DNA from: Dinoroseobacter shibae DFL 12 = DSM 16493
GTDB taxonomy: Bacteria > Pseudomonadota > Alphaproteobacteria > Rhodobacterales > Rhodobacteraceae
Assembly (NCBI RefSeq): GCF_000018145.1
Contig: NC_009952.1
Location: 1 to 64,000, forward strand
DNA: 64,000 bases
Direction of reading: 5' to 3'
The notes beneath the pieces are model-generated. The model was not told where the DNA came from and ran no database searches. It was given only the letters and a program-made list of their open reading frames with translations. Of this stretch, positions 36,908 through 45,639 are shown in pieces (the stretch's first letter is position 1; each line of letters starts with the position of its first letter). The position numbers and the translations under genes are program-made.

Positions 36908-37551
36908 TGCAGCAATTCCTCGCTGGAGCCGCCGCGCAGGGCGAACTCGATCAGGGTGACGAGGGTTTCGCGCCGGGTGGAGAGCGAGGGCGCCTCCAGC
37001 AGGGCCTGCTTGTCCTCCGGATCGAAGGGGCAGAGCATCGAGAGCGAGTTGATCAGCAACTCGTCCTCGGCCTCCGACAGGCTGTCCCAGTCGGTACGCA
37101 TGTCCTGGTCTTCGAAGAACCGGCGCAAGAGGTCGAGGAAGGCGCCGCGCTGGAAGCCCGGGTCTTCTTCGGTCTTGCCCAGGTCACGGCCGAAATCGTC
37201 CCAGGTCACGTCTGCCTTGAGATACGGGGTGAAACCGCTGACCTCGCGGGTGATGCGGAAGCGCGACATGCCGTTCAGGGTGATCATGTAGCGCCCGTCC
37301 TCGGTCTCGGAGAAGGCCGAGACCCGGCCCGCGCAGCCGATGCTGTGCAGGCGGCGGTCCTTGGAGCCGGGCACTTCGCGCGGCTGCACCATGCCGATCA
37401 GCCGGTGGGGCGTCTTCAGCGCATCTTCGAGCATGGCGAGGTAGCGCGGCTCGAAGATGTGAAGGGGCAACCGGGCCCGCGGCAGGAGCAGGGCTCCGGG
37501 CAGCGGAAAGACGGGGATGGTGTCGGGCAGGTCTGCAGCCGAAAGTTTCAT
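36904..37551 (-). CDS. LON N-terminal-domain protein
   Basis: The 215-residue protein consists of the Lon substrate-binding (LON_substr_bdg) domain without ATPase or protease parts. The start, [23 protein letters not shown], and [10 protein letters not shown] are typical. Such proteins may present or recognise substrates; the role is not established. It lies between the CnoX-like gene (26 bp upstream) and the Trm112-like gene in a three-gene minus-strand operon. Confidence 0.9.
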   Translation of the reverse strand: MKLSAADLPDTIPVFPLPGALLLPRARLPLHIFEPRYLAMLEDALKTPHRLIGMVQPREVPGSKDRRLHSIGCAGRVSAFSETEDGRYMITLNGMSRFRITREVSGFTPYLKADVTWDDFGRDLGKTEEDPGFQRGAFLDLLRRFFEDQDMRTDWDSLSEAEDELLINSLSMLCPFDPEDKQALLEAPSLSTRRETLVTLIEFALRGGSSEELLQ

Positions 37552-37577
37552 GAGGTTCAGGTAGCCCCGGGGCGCGC

Positions 37578-38489
37578 TCAGGCAAATATCATCGACGACA
37601 GGCGGCGGCGGCCCTGGAGCGCGATGGGGTCTTCGGGCTTCAATGCATCGAAGATGGTGAAGAGCTGGGTCTTGGCGGCGCCGTCCCGCCAGTCGCGGTC
37701 GCGGCGGAACAGGTCGAGCAACTCGTCCACCGCCGCCTGGGTGTCGCCGTTGGCATAGAGCGCCTGGGCCAGGTCGAAGCGGGCCTGGTGGTCGTCGGGA
37801 TCGGCGGTGACCTTGGCGCGCAGCTCGGCCACGGGGCCGGCCTGGGCGGCCTGGCGCGCCAGTTCGAGCTGCGCGCGGGCGGCGTCGAGTTCGGGCGATT
37901 TGGCGACCGCATCGGGGGCGGCGGCGATCAGGGCCTCGGCCTTGTCCAGCTCGTCCATTGCCAGGTGGGCGCGCACGAGCCCGCCATAGGCCGCGGCATT
38001 CTCGGGCTCTTCGCCGAGGATCGCGGCGAAGGTTTGCGCGGCATCCACGGCGGCGCCTTCGGTCAGCATTGCCTCGGCGGCCTCTACCGCTTCGCCCAGC
38101 CCGTCATCGCCGCCGAGCGCGGCCACGCGGGAGACGAAATCCTTGATCTCGGCGGGGGTGATCGCGCCCTGGAAGCCGTCGACCGGCTGGCCCTTGTGGA
38201 AGGCGTAGACCGTGGGGATCGACTGGATCCGCATCTGGCCCGCGATCATCTGGGCCTCGTCCACGTTGACCTTGACCATGCGGACCTTGCCCTTGGCGGC
38301 GGTCACTTCGGCCTCCAGCGCGGGGCCGAGGGTCTTGCACGGGCCGCACCAGGGGGCCCAGAAATCCACGATGACGGGGATTTCCTGGCTGGCATCCACG
38401 ACATCGGCCATGAATGTCGCCTCGGTGGTGTCCTTGACCAGATCGCCCGCGGCGGGGGCGCCGCCGCCTGTCTGTCCGAATTCCAGCAT
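37578..38489 (-). CDS. Thioredoxin-TPR protein, CnoX/YbbN-like
   Basis: The 303-residue protein has an N-terminal thioredoxin domain with FWAPWCGPCKTLGPAL (cysteines 48 and 51) and a C-terminal tetratricopeptide-like region (about 140-300) with EAMLTEGAAVDAAQTFAAIL and DDHQARFDLAQALYANG. CnoX hands oxidised clients to chaperones and keeps cysteines from over-oxidation; here the CxxC is intact. ATG at 38489 is chosen because GAGGGA precedes it; upstream in-frame ATGs lack ribosome sites. Confidence 0.92.
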   Translation of the reverse strand: MLEFGQTGGGAPAAGDLVKDTTEATFMADVVDASQEIPVIVDFWAPWCGPCKTLGPALEAEVTAAKGKVRMVKVNVDEAQMIAGQMRIQSIPTVYAFHKGQPVDGFQGAITPAEIKDFVSRVAALGGDDGLGEAVEAAEAMLTEGAAVDAAQTFAAILGEEPENAAAYGGLVRAHLAMDELDKAEALIAAAPDAVAKSPELDAARAQLELARQAAQAGPVAELRAKVTADPDDHQARFDLAQALYANGDTQAAVDELLDLFRRDRDWRDGAAKTQLFTIFDALKPEDPIALQGRRRLSSMIFA

Positions 38490-38562
38490 GGCTTCCCTCA
38501 TTGTCCGTTCGGTTTCGTATATGGCGTGTCTGCCGCCGGACTCCAAGGGCCGAATGGCGGGT

Positions 38563-39351
38563 TCAGAGGTCGAAGCTGGCGAAGACCGGGGCGTGGTCGC
38601 TGGGCTGGTCCCAGCCGCGCACCTCGCGCAGGATCCGCGAGCCGTGGGCCGCGGCGGCGATGTCGGCGCTGGCCCAGACGTGATCGAGGCGGCGGCCCTT
38701 GTCGGCCGCCGACCAGTCGCGGGCGCGGTAGGACCACCAGGAATAGAGCTGGCCCTCGGGGATGTCGGCGCGGGTGACGTCGACCCAGTTGCCGGCTTCG
38801 CGGGTGGTCTCGAAGGTGTCGACCTCGATGGGGGTGTGGCTGACGACCTTGAGGAGTTGCTTGTGCGACCAGACGTCGTCCTCGCGCGGGGCGATGTTCA
38901 GATCGCCCACGAGCACGGATTTCTCCGGCGCGGTATCGGTGAACCAGGCGCGCATCTCGGCCAGGAAGTCGAGCTTGTGGCCGAATTTCTCGTTGACGTC
39001 GCGGTCGGGCACGTCGCCGCCCGCGGGCACGTAGTAGTTGTGGATGGTCAGACCGTTTTCCAGCCGCGCAGCGACGTGGCGGGCGTCACCCTTGCCGACG
39101 AAATCCCGGTGCCCGGCGTCTTCGAGGGGCAGGCGGGACAGGATCGCCACGCCGTTATAGCCCTTCTGGCCGCGGGCGACCATGTGGCCGTAGCCGCGGG
39201 CGGCGAAGGTCTCCAGCGGGATCTTGTCGACGGGGCTCTTGCATTCCTGCAGGCACAGGACATCCGGCGCCTCGTCGCGCAGCAGGCGCGCGACCAGATC
39301 GGCCCGCAGGCGGACGGAGTTGATGTTCCAGGTGGCGATGGTGATGGACAT
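38563..39351 (-). CDS. xthA: Exodeoxyribonuclease III
   Basis: This 262-residue AP endonuclease/3'-5' exonuclease acts in base excision repair. The metal and catalytic residues are in place: ATWNINSVR and LQECKS at the N-terminus, LVGDLNIAP in the middle, RLDHVWAS and the final SDHAPV. The length is standard. It lies 73 bp upstream of the CnoX-like gene on the same strand and is divergent from the VPLPA-CTERM gene. Confidence 0.96.
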   Translation of the reverse strand: MSITIATWNINSVRLRADLVARLLRDEAPDVLCLQECKSPVDKIPLETFAARGYGHMVARGQKGYNGVAILSRLPLEDAGHRDFVGKGDARHVAARLENGLTIHNYYVPAGGDVPDRDVNEKFGHKLDFLAEMRAWFTDTAPEKSVLVGDLNIAPREDDVWSHKQLLKVVSHTPIEVDTFETTREAGNWVDVTRADIPEGQLYSWWSYRARDWSAADKGRRLDHVWASADIAAAAHGSRILREVRGWDQPSDHAPVFASFDL

Positions 39352-39461
39352 GGGCGTGCTCCCTCGCGGACCGGCGCGACCCTAGGGGAGATCGGGCGCG
39401 ACCGCCAGAGGCCCGGGGCCGGAAAGGGGGGCATGCGGGCTGCGTGATTCGGATCTGGTTG

Positions 39462-39517
39462 TTAACCATTGCAAATCAATGCCCTTCGGCCGTCGAGACT
39501 TGGCTGGAAATGGTTAA
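39462..39517. promoter_or_regulatory. Inverted pair of TTAACCAT (CtrA-type) motifs
   Basis: TTAACCAT lies at 39462-39469 on the plus strand and at 39510-39517 on the minus strand, 48 bp apart. A GANTC site (GATTC) is at 39446-39450. They sit in the 340-bp divergent gap between xthA and the VPLPA-CTERM gene. TTAACCAT is a known alphaproteobacterial CtrA motif. The rest of the gap is AT-rich and without a gene. Confidence 0.55.
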
Positions 39518-39691
39518 CACTGGCCCGGACGCGCGGTTTTCATCGAAAAAGTCGGTTTGTACGCACACATTACTGTAATAATGAGCGATCGGCCCTCGCA
39601 ATCGGGGTTAAGAAAAGCTTAATGTGCAAGGCAGCGTTGCGCGGGTCGCGCTAACGGTTGATAACTGACCTGTGTGAATTGTAGGTGTACT

Positions 39692-40216
39692 ATGCGTAAA
39701 CTTCTTCTGACTTCTCTCGTCGCATTATGTCCAGCGGTTGCTTCGGCGACGACGCTTGCGGGCGATACAGTCAACCTGGCTCTTCCCGGTTTCGGCGCCG
39801 TAGATGTCGTGGTGGGCAGCGGAATCGAATTTGATCTCGACGGCACAACCTTCGACCTGAATCCAAACGGCACCAACAACCTGCTGGTTGTGGACGGGGA
39901 CGTTTTCGGGACCGTGGGGAACGTCAGCAGTCTTGTCATCAGCGACATGAATTTCAACGACGGGTCCGAGTTGACGGGATTCTTGGTCACGCAGACCAAT
40001 CTTGTGAACCTGCAGGTGAGCTTCACGGCAGACAGCCTGACCTTCACTTTCGACCCGAACACCGACAGCCCGAACGGCATCCTGCTCGAAGGTGCGTATC
40101 TGACGCAGCTTCCCGGGGCGGGCCCTACCCCCGTTCCGCTGCCGGCGACGGCTCCGCTCCTGCTGCTTGCGGCAGGCGGTCTGGCGGTGATGCGGCGGCG
40201 CAAGGCGCGCGGCTGA
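39692..40216 (+). CDS. VPLPA-CTERM surface protein
   Basis: The 174-residue protein has a signal peptide (residues 1-19) and an acidic, Asn/Asp/Thr-rich beta-type body. Its C-terminal sorting signal contains VPLPATAPLLLLAAGGLAV followed by MRRRKARG. This is the VPLPA-CTERM form of the PEP-CTERM signal, recognised by an exosortase/archaeosortase-type enzyme in Rhodobacterales. No exosortase gene is in this window. ATG at 39692 is chosen for the signal peptide. CtrA-type motifs upstream suggest cell-cycle or motility-linked control. Confidence 0.85.
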   Translation: MRKLLLTSLVALCPAVASATTLAGDTVNLALPGFGAVDVVVGSGIEFDLDGTTFDLNPNGTNNLLVVDGDVFGTVGNVSSLVISDMNFNDGSELTGFLVTQTNLVNLQVSFTADSLTFTFDPNTDSPNGILLEGAYLTQLPGAGPTPVPLPATAPLLLLAAGGLAVMRRRKARG

Positions 40217-40242
40217 GGCCAGAGGCCAACGCGACGATCCAG

Positions 40243-40261
40243 GCCGGGGTTTTACCCCGGC
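40243..40261 (+). terminator. Terminator of the VPLPA-CTERM gene
   Basis: GCCGGGG (40243-40249) pairs with CCCCGGC (40255-40261) over a TTTTA loop, followed by TTCTTCG. It begins 27 bp after the stop. Confidence 0.8.
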
Positions 40262-40288
40262 TTCTTCGTGTTCGGGGACGCCTTGTCG

Positions 40289-40316
40289 AAAAAAATGCCG
40301 GGCACGAGGCCCGGCA
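40289..40316 (-). terminator. Terminator of the response-regulator gene
   Basis: TGCCGGGC (40296-40303) pairs with GCCCGGCA (40309-40316). On the minus strand it is followed by seven T (40295-40289). It lies 116 bp after the response-regulator stop. Confidence 0.85.
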
Positions 40317-40431
40317 AGTCCAACAGGGAGGTTGCTGTGTCATGCCCCGTCACAGCATGGGGTTGCTTCACCCTACACCCTAGCCGCAGCATTGCGGGTG
40401 CTGAAATACGACTTTCGGCTGCGTGCGGCAA

Positions 40432-41118
40432 TCAGGCCACAAGCCGGTAGCCGCCGGATTCCGTGACCAGCAGCCGGGCGTTGGAGGGATCGGGCTCGAT
40501 CTTCTGGCGCAGGCGGTAGATATGGGTCTCCAGCGTGTGGGTCGTCACGCCCGCATTGTAGCCCCAGACCTCGTGCAGCAGCACGTCGCGGGCGACCACG
40601 CCTTCGGTGGCGCGGTAGAGGAACTTGAGGATGTTGGTTTCCTTCTCGGTCAGGCGGATCTTGCGCTCGTCCTCGGTCTCCAGCAGCTTCATGGCAGGTT
40701 TGAAGGTGTACGGCCCCAGGGTGAAGACCGCGTCCTCGGATTGCTCGTGCTGGCGCAGCTGGGCGCGGATCCGGGCGAGCAGCACCGGCAGCTTGAACGG
40801 CTTGGAGATATAATCGTTTGCCCCGGCATCCAGCCCGAGGATGGTGTCGGCGTCGCTGTCATGGCCCGTCAGCATCAGCACCGGGCATTTCACCCCCTGC
40901 TTGCGCATCAGGCGGCACAACTCGCGCCCGTCGGTGTCGGGCAGGCCCACATCGAGGATCACCAGGTCATAGAGCCCGGCCTTGGTCTTTTCCATCGCCT
41001 CGGCGCCGGAACCGGCTTCGAACACGTCGAAATCCTCGGTCATCACGAGTTGTTCCGACAACGCCTCGCGCAGGTCCTCGTCATCGTCGACAAGCAGGAT
41101 CTTTCTCAAAGTGGCCAT
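40432..41118 (-). CDS. Orphan OmpR/PhoB-family response regulator
   Basis: The 228-residue protein has a receiver domain (residues 6-120) with the acidic pair in LVDDDED, phospho-acceptor Asp56, Thr84 and Lys106. The C-terminal winged helix (about 130-228) ends THTLETHIYRLRQKIE, then LLVTESGGYRLVA. No histidine kinase is adjacent, so its partner is elsewhere or it is atypical. It is divergent from ribA and has its own terminator. Confidence 0.93.
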   Translation of the reverse strand: MATLRKILLVDDDEDLREALSEQLVMTEDFDVFEAGSGAEAMEKTKAGLYDLVILDVGLPDTDGRELCRLMRKQGVKCPVLMLTGHDSDADTILGLDAGANDYISKPFKLPVLLARIRAQLRQHEQSEDAVFTLGPYTFKPAMKLLETEDERKIRLTEKETNILKFLYRATEGVVARDVLLHEVWGYNAGVTTHTLETHIYRLRQKIEPDPSNARLLVTESGGYRLVA

Positions 41119-41276
41119 GTGGTCCTCCGGTTCGCTGCATCAGAAATGCGCCCGGTGCCGCGTTCCAGCAAGGGTTGGAGAAAAATGCTCACGGCCTCGT
41201 GTCGCAAGCGCGGGATTTGTTTCAATTTCCGCTGCCAACGGGTACAGGGAGGGGCCAAGTGTTACAGGAACCGGCC

Positions 41277-42347
41277 ATGTCCCTGACCCCCGATCCGCGC
41301 GAATTGCGCGCCCGTGCCTGGGCGGACCTGCGCATGGGCGTGCCCGTGGTGCTGCATTCCGAGGGCCGTGCGGTGCTGGCGCTGGCGGGCGAGACGCTCA
41401 AGCCTGCGCGATTGTCGGTGGTGGCGGGCATGGCGGAAGCGGTGCTCGCGATCACGGCGCGGCGGGCCGAGACCCTGCGCGCGGTGCCCTATGACGGGGA
41501 TATCGCGCGGATCGCCCTGCCGGGCAATGCGGATGCGCACTGGGTGCGGGCGGTGGCCGATCCTGCGGATGATCTGCGGATGCCGATGAAGGGGCCGTTC
41601 CGGGTGCTGCGCGACGGAGACGCAGTGTTGCACCGGCTGGCGCTGACCCTGTGCAAGGAAGCGCGGCTCTTGCCTGCGGCGGTGGTCGCGCCCGTGGTGC
41701 CCGGGTTCGGCCCGGCGGAGGGTCTGACGGTTCTGGATGCCGCCGACCTGCGCGTGCCGATGGTGATGGACGAGGTCGTCTCGGCCCGCGTGCCGCTGTC
41801 GGTGTCGGAGGCGGGGCGGCTGCATGTGTTCCGGCCCGAGGATGGCAGCGAGGAGCATTACGCGGTCGAGATCGGCACGCCGCCGCGCGACCAGCCGGTG
41901 CTGGCGCGGTTGCATTCGGCGTGTTTCACCGGTGACCTGCTGGGGTCGCTGAAATGCGATTGCGGGCCGCAATTGCGTGGGGCGCTGGCGCAGATGGGGG
42001 CCGAAGGGGCGGGCGTATTGCTGTACCTGAACCAGGAGGGGCGGGGGATCGGGCTGGCCAACAAGATGCGCGCCTATGCCTTGCAGGACCAGGGGTTCGA
42101 CACGGTGGAGGCGAACCACCGGCTGGGCTTCGAGGATGACGAGCGGGATTTCCGGATCGGGGCGGAGCTTCTGCGGCGGCTGGGGTTTTCGGCCACGCGG
42201 CTCATGACGAACAACCCGGCCAAGGTGGCGATGATGGAGAATTGCGGGATCGCGGTGACCGAGCGCGTGCCGCTCAAGGTCGGGGAGACGCCGCAGAACG
42301 CCGGGTACCTCGCGACCAAGGCGGCGAAGTCGGGGCATTTGTTGTAG
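41277..42347 (+). CDS. ribA: GTP cyclohydrolase II with N-terminal extension
   Basis: The 356-residue protein opens the GTP imidazole ring in riboflavin synthesis. The C-terminal 200 residues are a full RibA domain: zinc ligands in HSACFTGDLLGSLKCDCGPQL (shown as SACFTGDLLGSLKCDCGPQ), then YLNQEGRGIGL and TNNPAKV. The N-terminal 150 residues are an extra domain that I cannot assign. It does not show the DHBP synthase active-site pattern, so this is not the usual RibBA fusion. Similar long forms occur in Rhodobacteraceae. No FMN riboswitch features were seen upstream. Confidence 0.9.
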   Translation: MSLTPDPRELRARAWADLRMGVPVVLHSEGRAVLALAGETLKPARLSVVAGMAEAVLAITARRAETLRAVPYDGDIARIALPGNADAHWVRAVADPADDLRMPMKGPFRVLRDGDAVLHRLALTLCKEARLLPAAVVAPVVPGFGPAEGLTVLDAADLRVPMVMDEVVSARVPLSVSEAGRLHVFRPEDGSEEHYAVEIGTPPRDQPVLARLHSACFTGDLLGSLKCDCGPQLRGALAQMGAEGAGVLLYLNQEGRGIGLANKMRAYALQDQGFDTVEANHRLGFEDDERDFRIGAELLRRLGFSATRLMTNNPAKVAMMENCGIAVTERVPLKVGETPQNAGYLATKAAKSGHLL

Positions 42348-42374
42348 GCCGGCCCGGAAAAGGAGGGGGGGATC

Positions 42375-42662
42375 ATGCCCAAGGGATACATCGTCGCGAG
42401 CATTCGCAGCAACGACATGGAGACGATCGGCCGCTTCGCCGCCGCCGCCGGTCCGGTGATCGCGGAGTACGGAGGGCGGGTGCTGGCGCGTGACCCGCAG
42501 CCGGAGGTGCGCGAGGGAGCCGATACGGGGATTGCCGTTCTGGTGGAGTTCGACGACGTGGCGACAGCGCGCCGGTTCTACGAGTCCGCAGGGTACACGG
42601 CGGCGAAGGCGATCCGCGAGGCGGTGGCCGAGACCGATCTGCGCATCGTGACTGGGCTCTGA
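42375..42662 (+). CDS. DUF1330 protein
   Basis: The 95-residue ferredoxin-like (dimeric alpha-beta barrel) protein matches DUF1330: MPKGYIVASIRSND, then YGGRVLARDP and FDDVATARRFYES. The function of the family is unknown. AGGAGG precedes the ATG by a short gap, giving a strong ribosome site. It lies between ribA (27 bp) and the L,D-transpeptidase gene (6 bp), so it is probably part of one operon. Confidence 0.9.
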   Translation: MPKGYIVASIRSNDMETIGRFAAAAGPVIAEYGGRVLARDPQPEVREGADTGIAVLVEFDDVATARRFYESAGYTAAKAIREAVAETDLRIVTGL

Positions 42663-42668
42663 GGCCGA

Positions 42669-43163
42669 ATGGGCCCGCGTGACCTTGTATTGACCCCGAT
42701 GGGCCTGCGCTTCGGCGGGCGTGTGCTGCCCTGCACGATCGGGCGGGGCGGGGTGACGGACCGCAAGCGCGAGGGGGACGGGGCGACGCCGCGCGGGGTG
42801 CATCGGTTGGTGGGGATGTTGTACCGCCCCGACCGGATGGCGCGGCCCGCGGATTGGGCGCTGCCGATCCGGCCGCGGGACGGGTGGTCGGACGACGTGA
42901 GGGACCCGGACTACAACCTGATGGTCACCCGGCCCCACGGGTTCGGGCACGAGCGGTTGTGGCGGGCGGACCCGCTCTATGATCTGGTGATCCTGACGGA
43001 CTGGAACTGGCCCTCTGCGCGCAAGGGGGCGGGCTCGGCGATCTTCATCCACCAGTGGCGCGGGCCGGGGCGGGCGACGGAGGGCTGCGTGGCCCTGTCG
43101 CGCGCGGACCTGCGCTGGCTGGCGCCGCGCATCCGGTACGAGACGCGGCTGATCGTGGTCTAG
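42669..43163 (+). CDS. L,D-transpeptidase family (YkuD) protein
   Basis: The 164-residue protein has a YkuD-type catalytic core with the signature IHQW and TEGCVALSRADL; the Cys in EGC is the nucleophile. There is no signal peptide, so the protein is either cytoplasmic or exported by an unrecognised route. That is common in this short alphaproteobacterial subgroup, whose substrate is not established. It shares the CTAG that forms its stop with the stop of the convergent YggS gene. Confidence 0.88.
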   Translation: MGPRDLVLTPMGLRFGGRVLPCTIGRGGVTDRKREGDGATPRGVHRLVGMLYRPDRMARPADWALPIRPRDGWSDDVRDPDYNLMVTRPHGFGHERLWRADPLYDLVILTDWNWPSARKGAGSAIFIHQWRGPGRATEGCVALSRADLRWLAPRIRYETRLIVV

Positions 43164-43816
43164 GCGGGTTTCACCCGGTCGCCGAAGATGGCGGAGCCGA
43201 CGCGGATATGGGTGGCGCCCTGGGCGATGGCACTCTCGAAATCGCCGCTCATGCCCATGGACAGCCCCGTCAGCCCGTTGCGGGCGGCGAGCTTGGCCAA
43301 GAGGGCGAAATGCAGGCTGGGTTCTTCGTCGATGGGCGGGATGCACATCAGGCCCTTCAGGGGCAAGTCCAGGGCGCGGCATTCGGTGACGAGCGCGTCC
43401 ACCTCGGACAGGGCGCAGCCTGCCTTCTGGGTCTCGTCGCCGGTATTGACCTGCACGAAGATGTCTGGGCTTTGCCCGCGCTCCTGCGCGTGGTCGGCGA
43501 GGCGGCGGGCGAGCTTGGCGCGGTCCACGGTGTGGATGGCGTCGAAAAGCTCCACCGCCGGGCGGGTCTTGTTGGATTGCAGCGGGCCGATCAGGTGCAG
43601 GTCGATGCCGGAATATTTCTCCCGGAAGGCGGGCCATTTGCCCTGCGCCTCCTGCACGCGGTTCTCGCCGTAGACCCGGTGGCCCTCGGCCAGCACGGCC
43701 TCGACGCGGTCGAGGGGCTGAACCTTGGAGACGGCGATCAAGGTGATCTCGGCGGGATCGCGGCCGGCCTTGCGGGCGGCGGCGCCGATCCGTGCGGTGA
43801 TCTCGGACACTCCCAT
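43160..43816 (-). CDS. YggS/PROSC-type pyridoxal-phosphate homeostasis protein
   Basis: This 218-residue alanine-racemase-like barrel binds PLP at Lys31 in LIAVSKVQ. HLIGPLQSNKTRPA and the late MGMSGDFESAIAQGATHIRVGS are family signatures. It buffers free PLP and affects amino-acid balance. ATG at 43816 is chosen; the open frame continues upstream only as far as the porin terminator. The stop codon overlaps the L,D-transpeptidase stop by four bases. Confidence 0.94.
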   Translation of the reverse strand: MGVSEITARIGAAARKAGRDPAEITLIAVSKVQPLDRVEAVLAEGHRVYGENRVQEAQGKWPAFREKYSGIDLHLIGPLQSNKTRPAVELFDAIHTVDRAKLARRLADHAQERGQSPDIFVQVNTGDETQKAGCALSEVDALVTECRALDLPLKGLMCIPPIDEEPSLHFALLAKLAARNGLTGLSMGMSGDFESAIAQGATHIRVGSAIFGDRVKPA

Positions 43817-43849
43817 GGAATTCTCCCTTTGCTGTATGGGGTCATCCCA

Positions 43850-43879
43850 AAAGAAAAGAGCGGGCACAAGGCCCGCTCT
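43850..43879 (-). terminator. Porin gene terminator
   Basis: AGAGCGGGC (43857-43865) pairs with GCCCGCTCT (43871-43879), and on the minus strand TTTTCTTTT follows. It lies between the porin stop (43903) and the YggS start. Confidence 0.88.
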
Positions 43880-43902
43880 CCGCTTCAATCAACCGAGGTC
43901 GA

Positions 43903-44862
43903 TTAGAAGGACATCGCGATCCCGAAGGATGCGGTGGTGAAGTTGTCGTCGTCCTCCGGATCCCAGAGGGAGGCCACACCGGCTTGCAGCTCTGCGCCGC
44001 CACCGAGGTCATACTCGACACCGATACCGTAGGTGGTGCCGTCGACGTCGCCGATTTCCACCTGGTTCACGCCGAAGGTGATGCCGTAGGCGCCGAGGTC
44101 GTAGGCACCGGACAGACCGTAGGCTTCTGCGTCCACGTCGAAGTCGTTGCTGTGATCAGCGTAGACGAAGTCGAGGTCAAAGCCTGCGAAGGTGCCGCCA
44201 ACGGTCACACCGATGGTGTCACCACCGCCGAGGTCGCCATCGATTTCAACTTCGTCGACTTCCATGTAGGACAGGCCAGCGCGGAAGGCGCCGAAGTCGT
44301 ACTCGGCGACGATGCCGAAGTCCTGCTCATGCGCGTGGGCCGTTGCCGTCAGCGACAGACCGCCGAAGGAACCCTGGTACATGATGTTGGACTTGCCGCC
44401 TTCGTCTGCGTTGAACAGAGCCCCGGCGTCCAGGAACAGGATCGCGTCGATCAGGTTGTCAACGCCAACGCCGTCGTAGCCGGGGTCACGGGTGTTGCCG
44501 AAGCCCGCCTGGTCAGGGGCGGTGTCGAGCGCACCAACGGTCAGAGTGCCGAAGCCGGAAGTGATGAAGATTTCCGGGTCGACGTTGTTGTCTGACAACT
44601 GGTTGCCTTCAGCGTCGGAGTCGGACTCGAGCTCGGCGCTCATGCCGAAGCCCAGGCCGCCATCGGTTTCGCCGGAAGCGGAGAAGTCGAACTGGAGTTC
44701 GTAATCCAGGAACAGCTCTTCGTCTTCGGTCGGGTCAACCGGATCAGCGCGGTCTTCGATGTAGATGATGCCGAACTGGGCGGAGCCGCCGAGTGTCACG
44801 TCGGCATAAGCGAAGCCGGACGTAGCAACCAGGGCGGTAGAAGCGATGAGAAGCTTTTTCAT
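43903..44862 (-). CDS. Rhodobacter-type outer-membrane porin
   Basis: The 319-residue precursor has a 20-residue signal peptide (ending FAYA) and a mature part rich in Gly and Asp with alternating beta strands, ending in phenylalanine (FGIAMSF) as outer-membrane barrels do. The pattern matches the 16-strand Rhodobacter porins that pass small hydrophilic solutes. Acidic residues are abundant, consistent with a marine origin. The base composition is a little lower in GC than the neighbours, as is common for highly expressed porins. A strong terminator follows. Confidence 0.92.
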   Translation of the reverse strand: MKKLLIASTALVATSGFAYADVTLGGSAQFGIIYIEDRADPVDPTEDEELFLDYELQFDFSASGETDGGLGFGMSAELESDSDAEGNQLSDNNVDPEIFITSGFGTLTVGALDTAPDQAGFGNTRDPGYDGVGVDNLIDAILFLDAGALFNADEGGKSNIMYQGSFGGLSLTATAHAHEQDFGIVAEYDFGAFRAGLSYMEVDEVEIDGDLGGGDTIGVTVGGTFAGFDLDFVYADHSNDFDVDAEAYGLSGAYDLGAYGITFGVNQVEIGDVDGTTYGIGVEYDLGGGAELQAGVASLWDPEDDDNFTTASFGIAMSF

Positions 44863-45162
44863 CGGATTTCCCTCGTGTGTTAAACAGTGCACCCCAGCGC
44901 AGTGCATCCGGCTGGGTATGCTTCTCTTTCCGCCTTTCCCAACTTGATTGCAAGAAATGGCATTTGAGGGTTTCCGTTCTGCGGATGGAATGGTGCAACA
45001 ATGACACAGTGAAAAAACCGGGCTGGAATCGGGGCTCGGCGGAAACTCCCGGTGGGCGTGGTGCCGGGCGATCGGCCCCGTGTCGGAACGGGTTGTGAGG
45101 CTCGGGCCGCTCGGGTACACAGCCTGCGGAATGGTCGATCCGGGATGGGCGAGGAGAGCGAC
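44863..45162. promoter_or_regulatory. Divergent gap between porin and DUF3576 genes
   Basis: The 300-bp gap must hold both promoters. GAGGGAAAT precedes the porin ATG on the minus strand and GAGGAGAG precedes the DUF3576 ATG on the plus strand. No regulator site was recognised. Confidence 0.4.
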
Positions 45163-45633
45163 ATGGCGCAACGTTTCAACAGGTCCGCGTGGCTTGGTCT
45201 GCCGGTCGTGTTTCTGACGGCCTGCGGTCTGGGGCCGAGTGCGCCGCGGGACCAGTTGCCGACCAATATCGACGATGCGCCCGGGACCGACAGCACGATC
45301 TGGGACCTGTTCGATGCGCGCGACGATCCCAACACCACGGTCGAGGTGAACAAGTATATCTGGGCCGCGGCCCTCGATGTGCTGGATTTCCTGCCGATCG
45401 AGACGGTGGATCCGTTCACCGGGGTGATCGTGACCGGGTTCGGCACGGCACCTGGGTCGAGCCGGGCCTACCGCGCGACGGTCTATGTCCAGGACCCGGC
45501 GCTGGATGCGCGGTCGCTGCGGCTGGCGCTGGCCACGCGGTCGGGGCCTGCGGATCCGGACACGGTGCTGGCGGTCGAGGATGCGATCCTGACCCGTGCG
45601 CGGCAGCTGCGTCTGCAGGACAGTCGTCTCTGA
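45163..45633 (+). CDS. DUF3576 lipoprotein
   Basis: The 156-residue precursor has a lipobox (LTAC, Cys21) and the DUF3576 domain, with NKYIWAAALDVLDFLPIET, DPFTGVIVTGFGT and YRATVYVQDPALDARSLRLA. It is an envelope lipoprotein of unknown function, often seen near leuS-lptE in alphaproteobacteria; here leuS is about 10 kb away. GAGGAG fixes the ATG at 45163. It converges on the STAS gene with six bases between stops. Confidence 0.88.
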   Translation: MAQRFNRSAWLGLPVVFLTACGLGPSAPRDQLPTNIDDAPGTDSTIWDLFDARDDPNTTVEVNKYIWAAALDVLDFLPIETVDPFTGVIVTGFGTAPGSSRAYRATVYVQDPALDARSLRLALATRSGPADPDTVLAVEDAILTRARQLRLQDSRL

Positions 45634-45639
45634 GCGGGA

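Noticed and set aside
41119-41276. FMN riboswitch before ribA
   Set aside because: The conserved FMN-element boxes were not seen in the leader.
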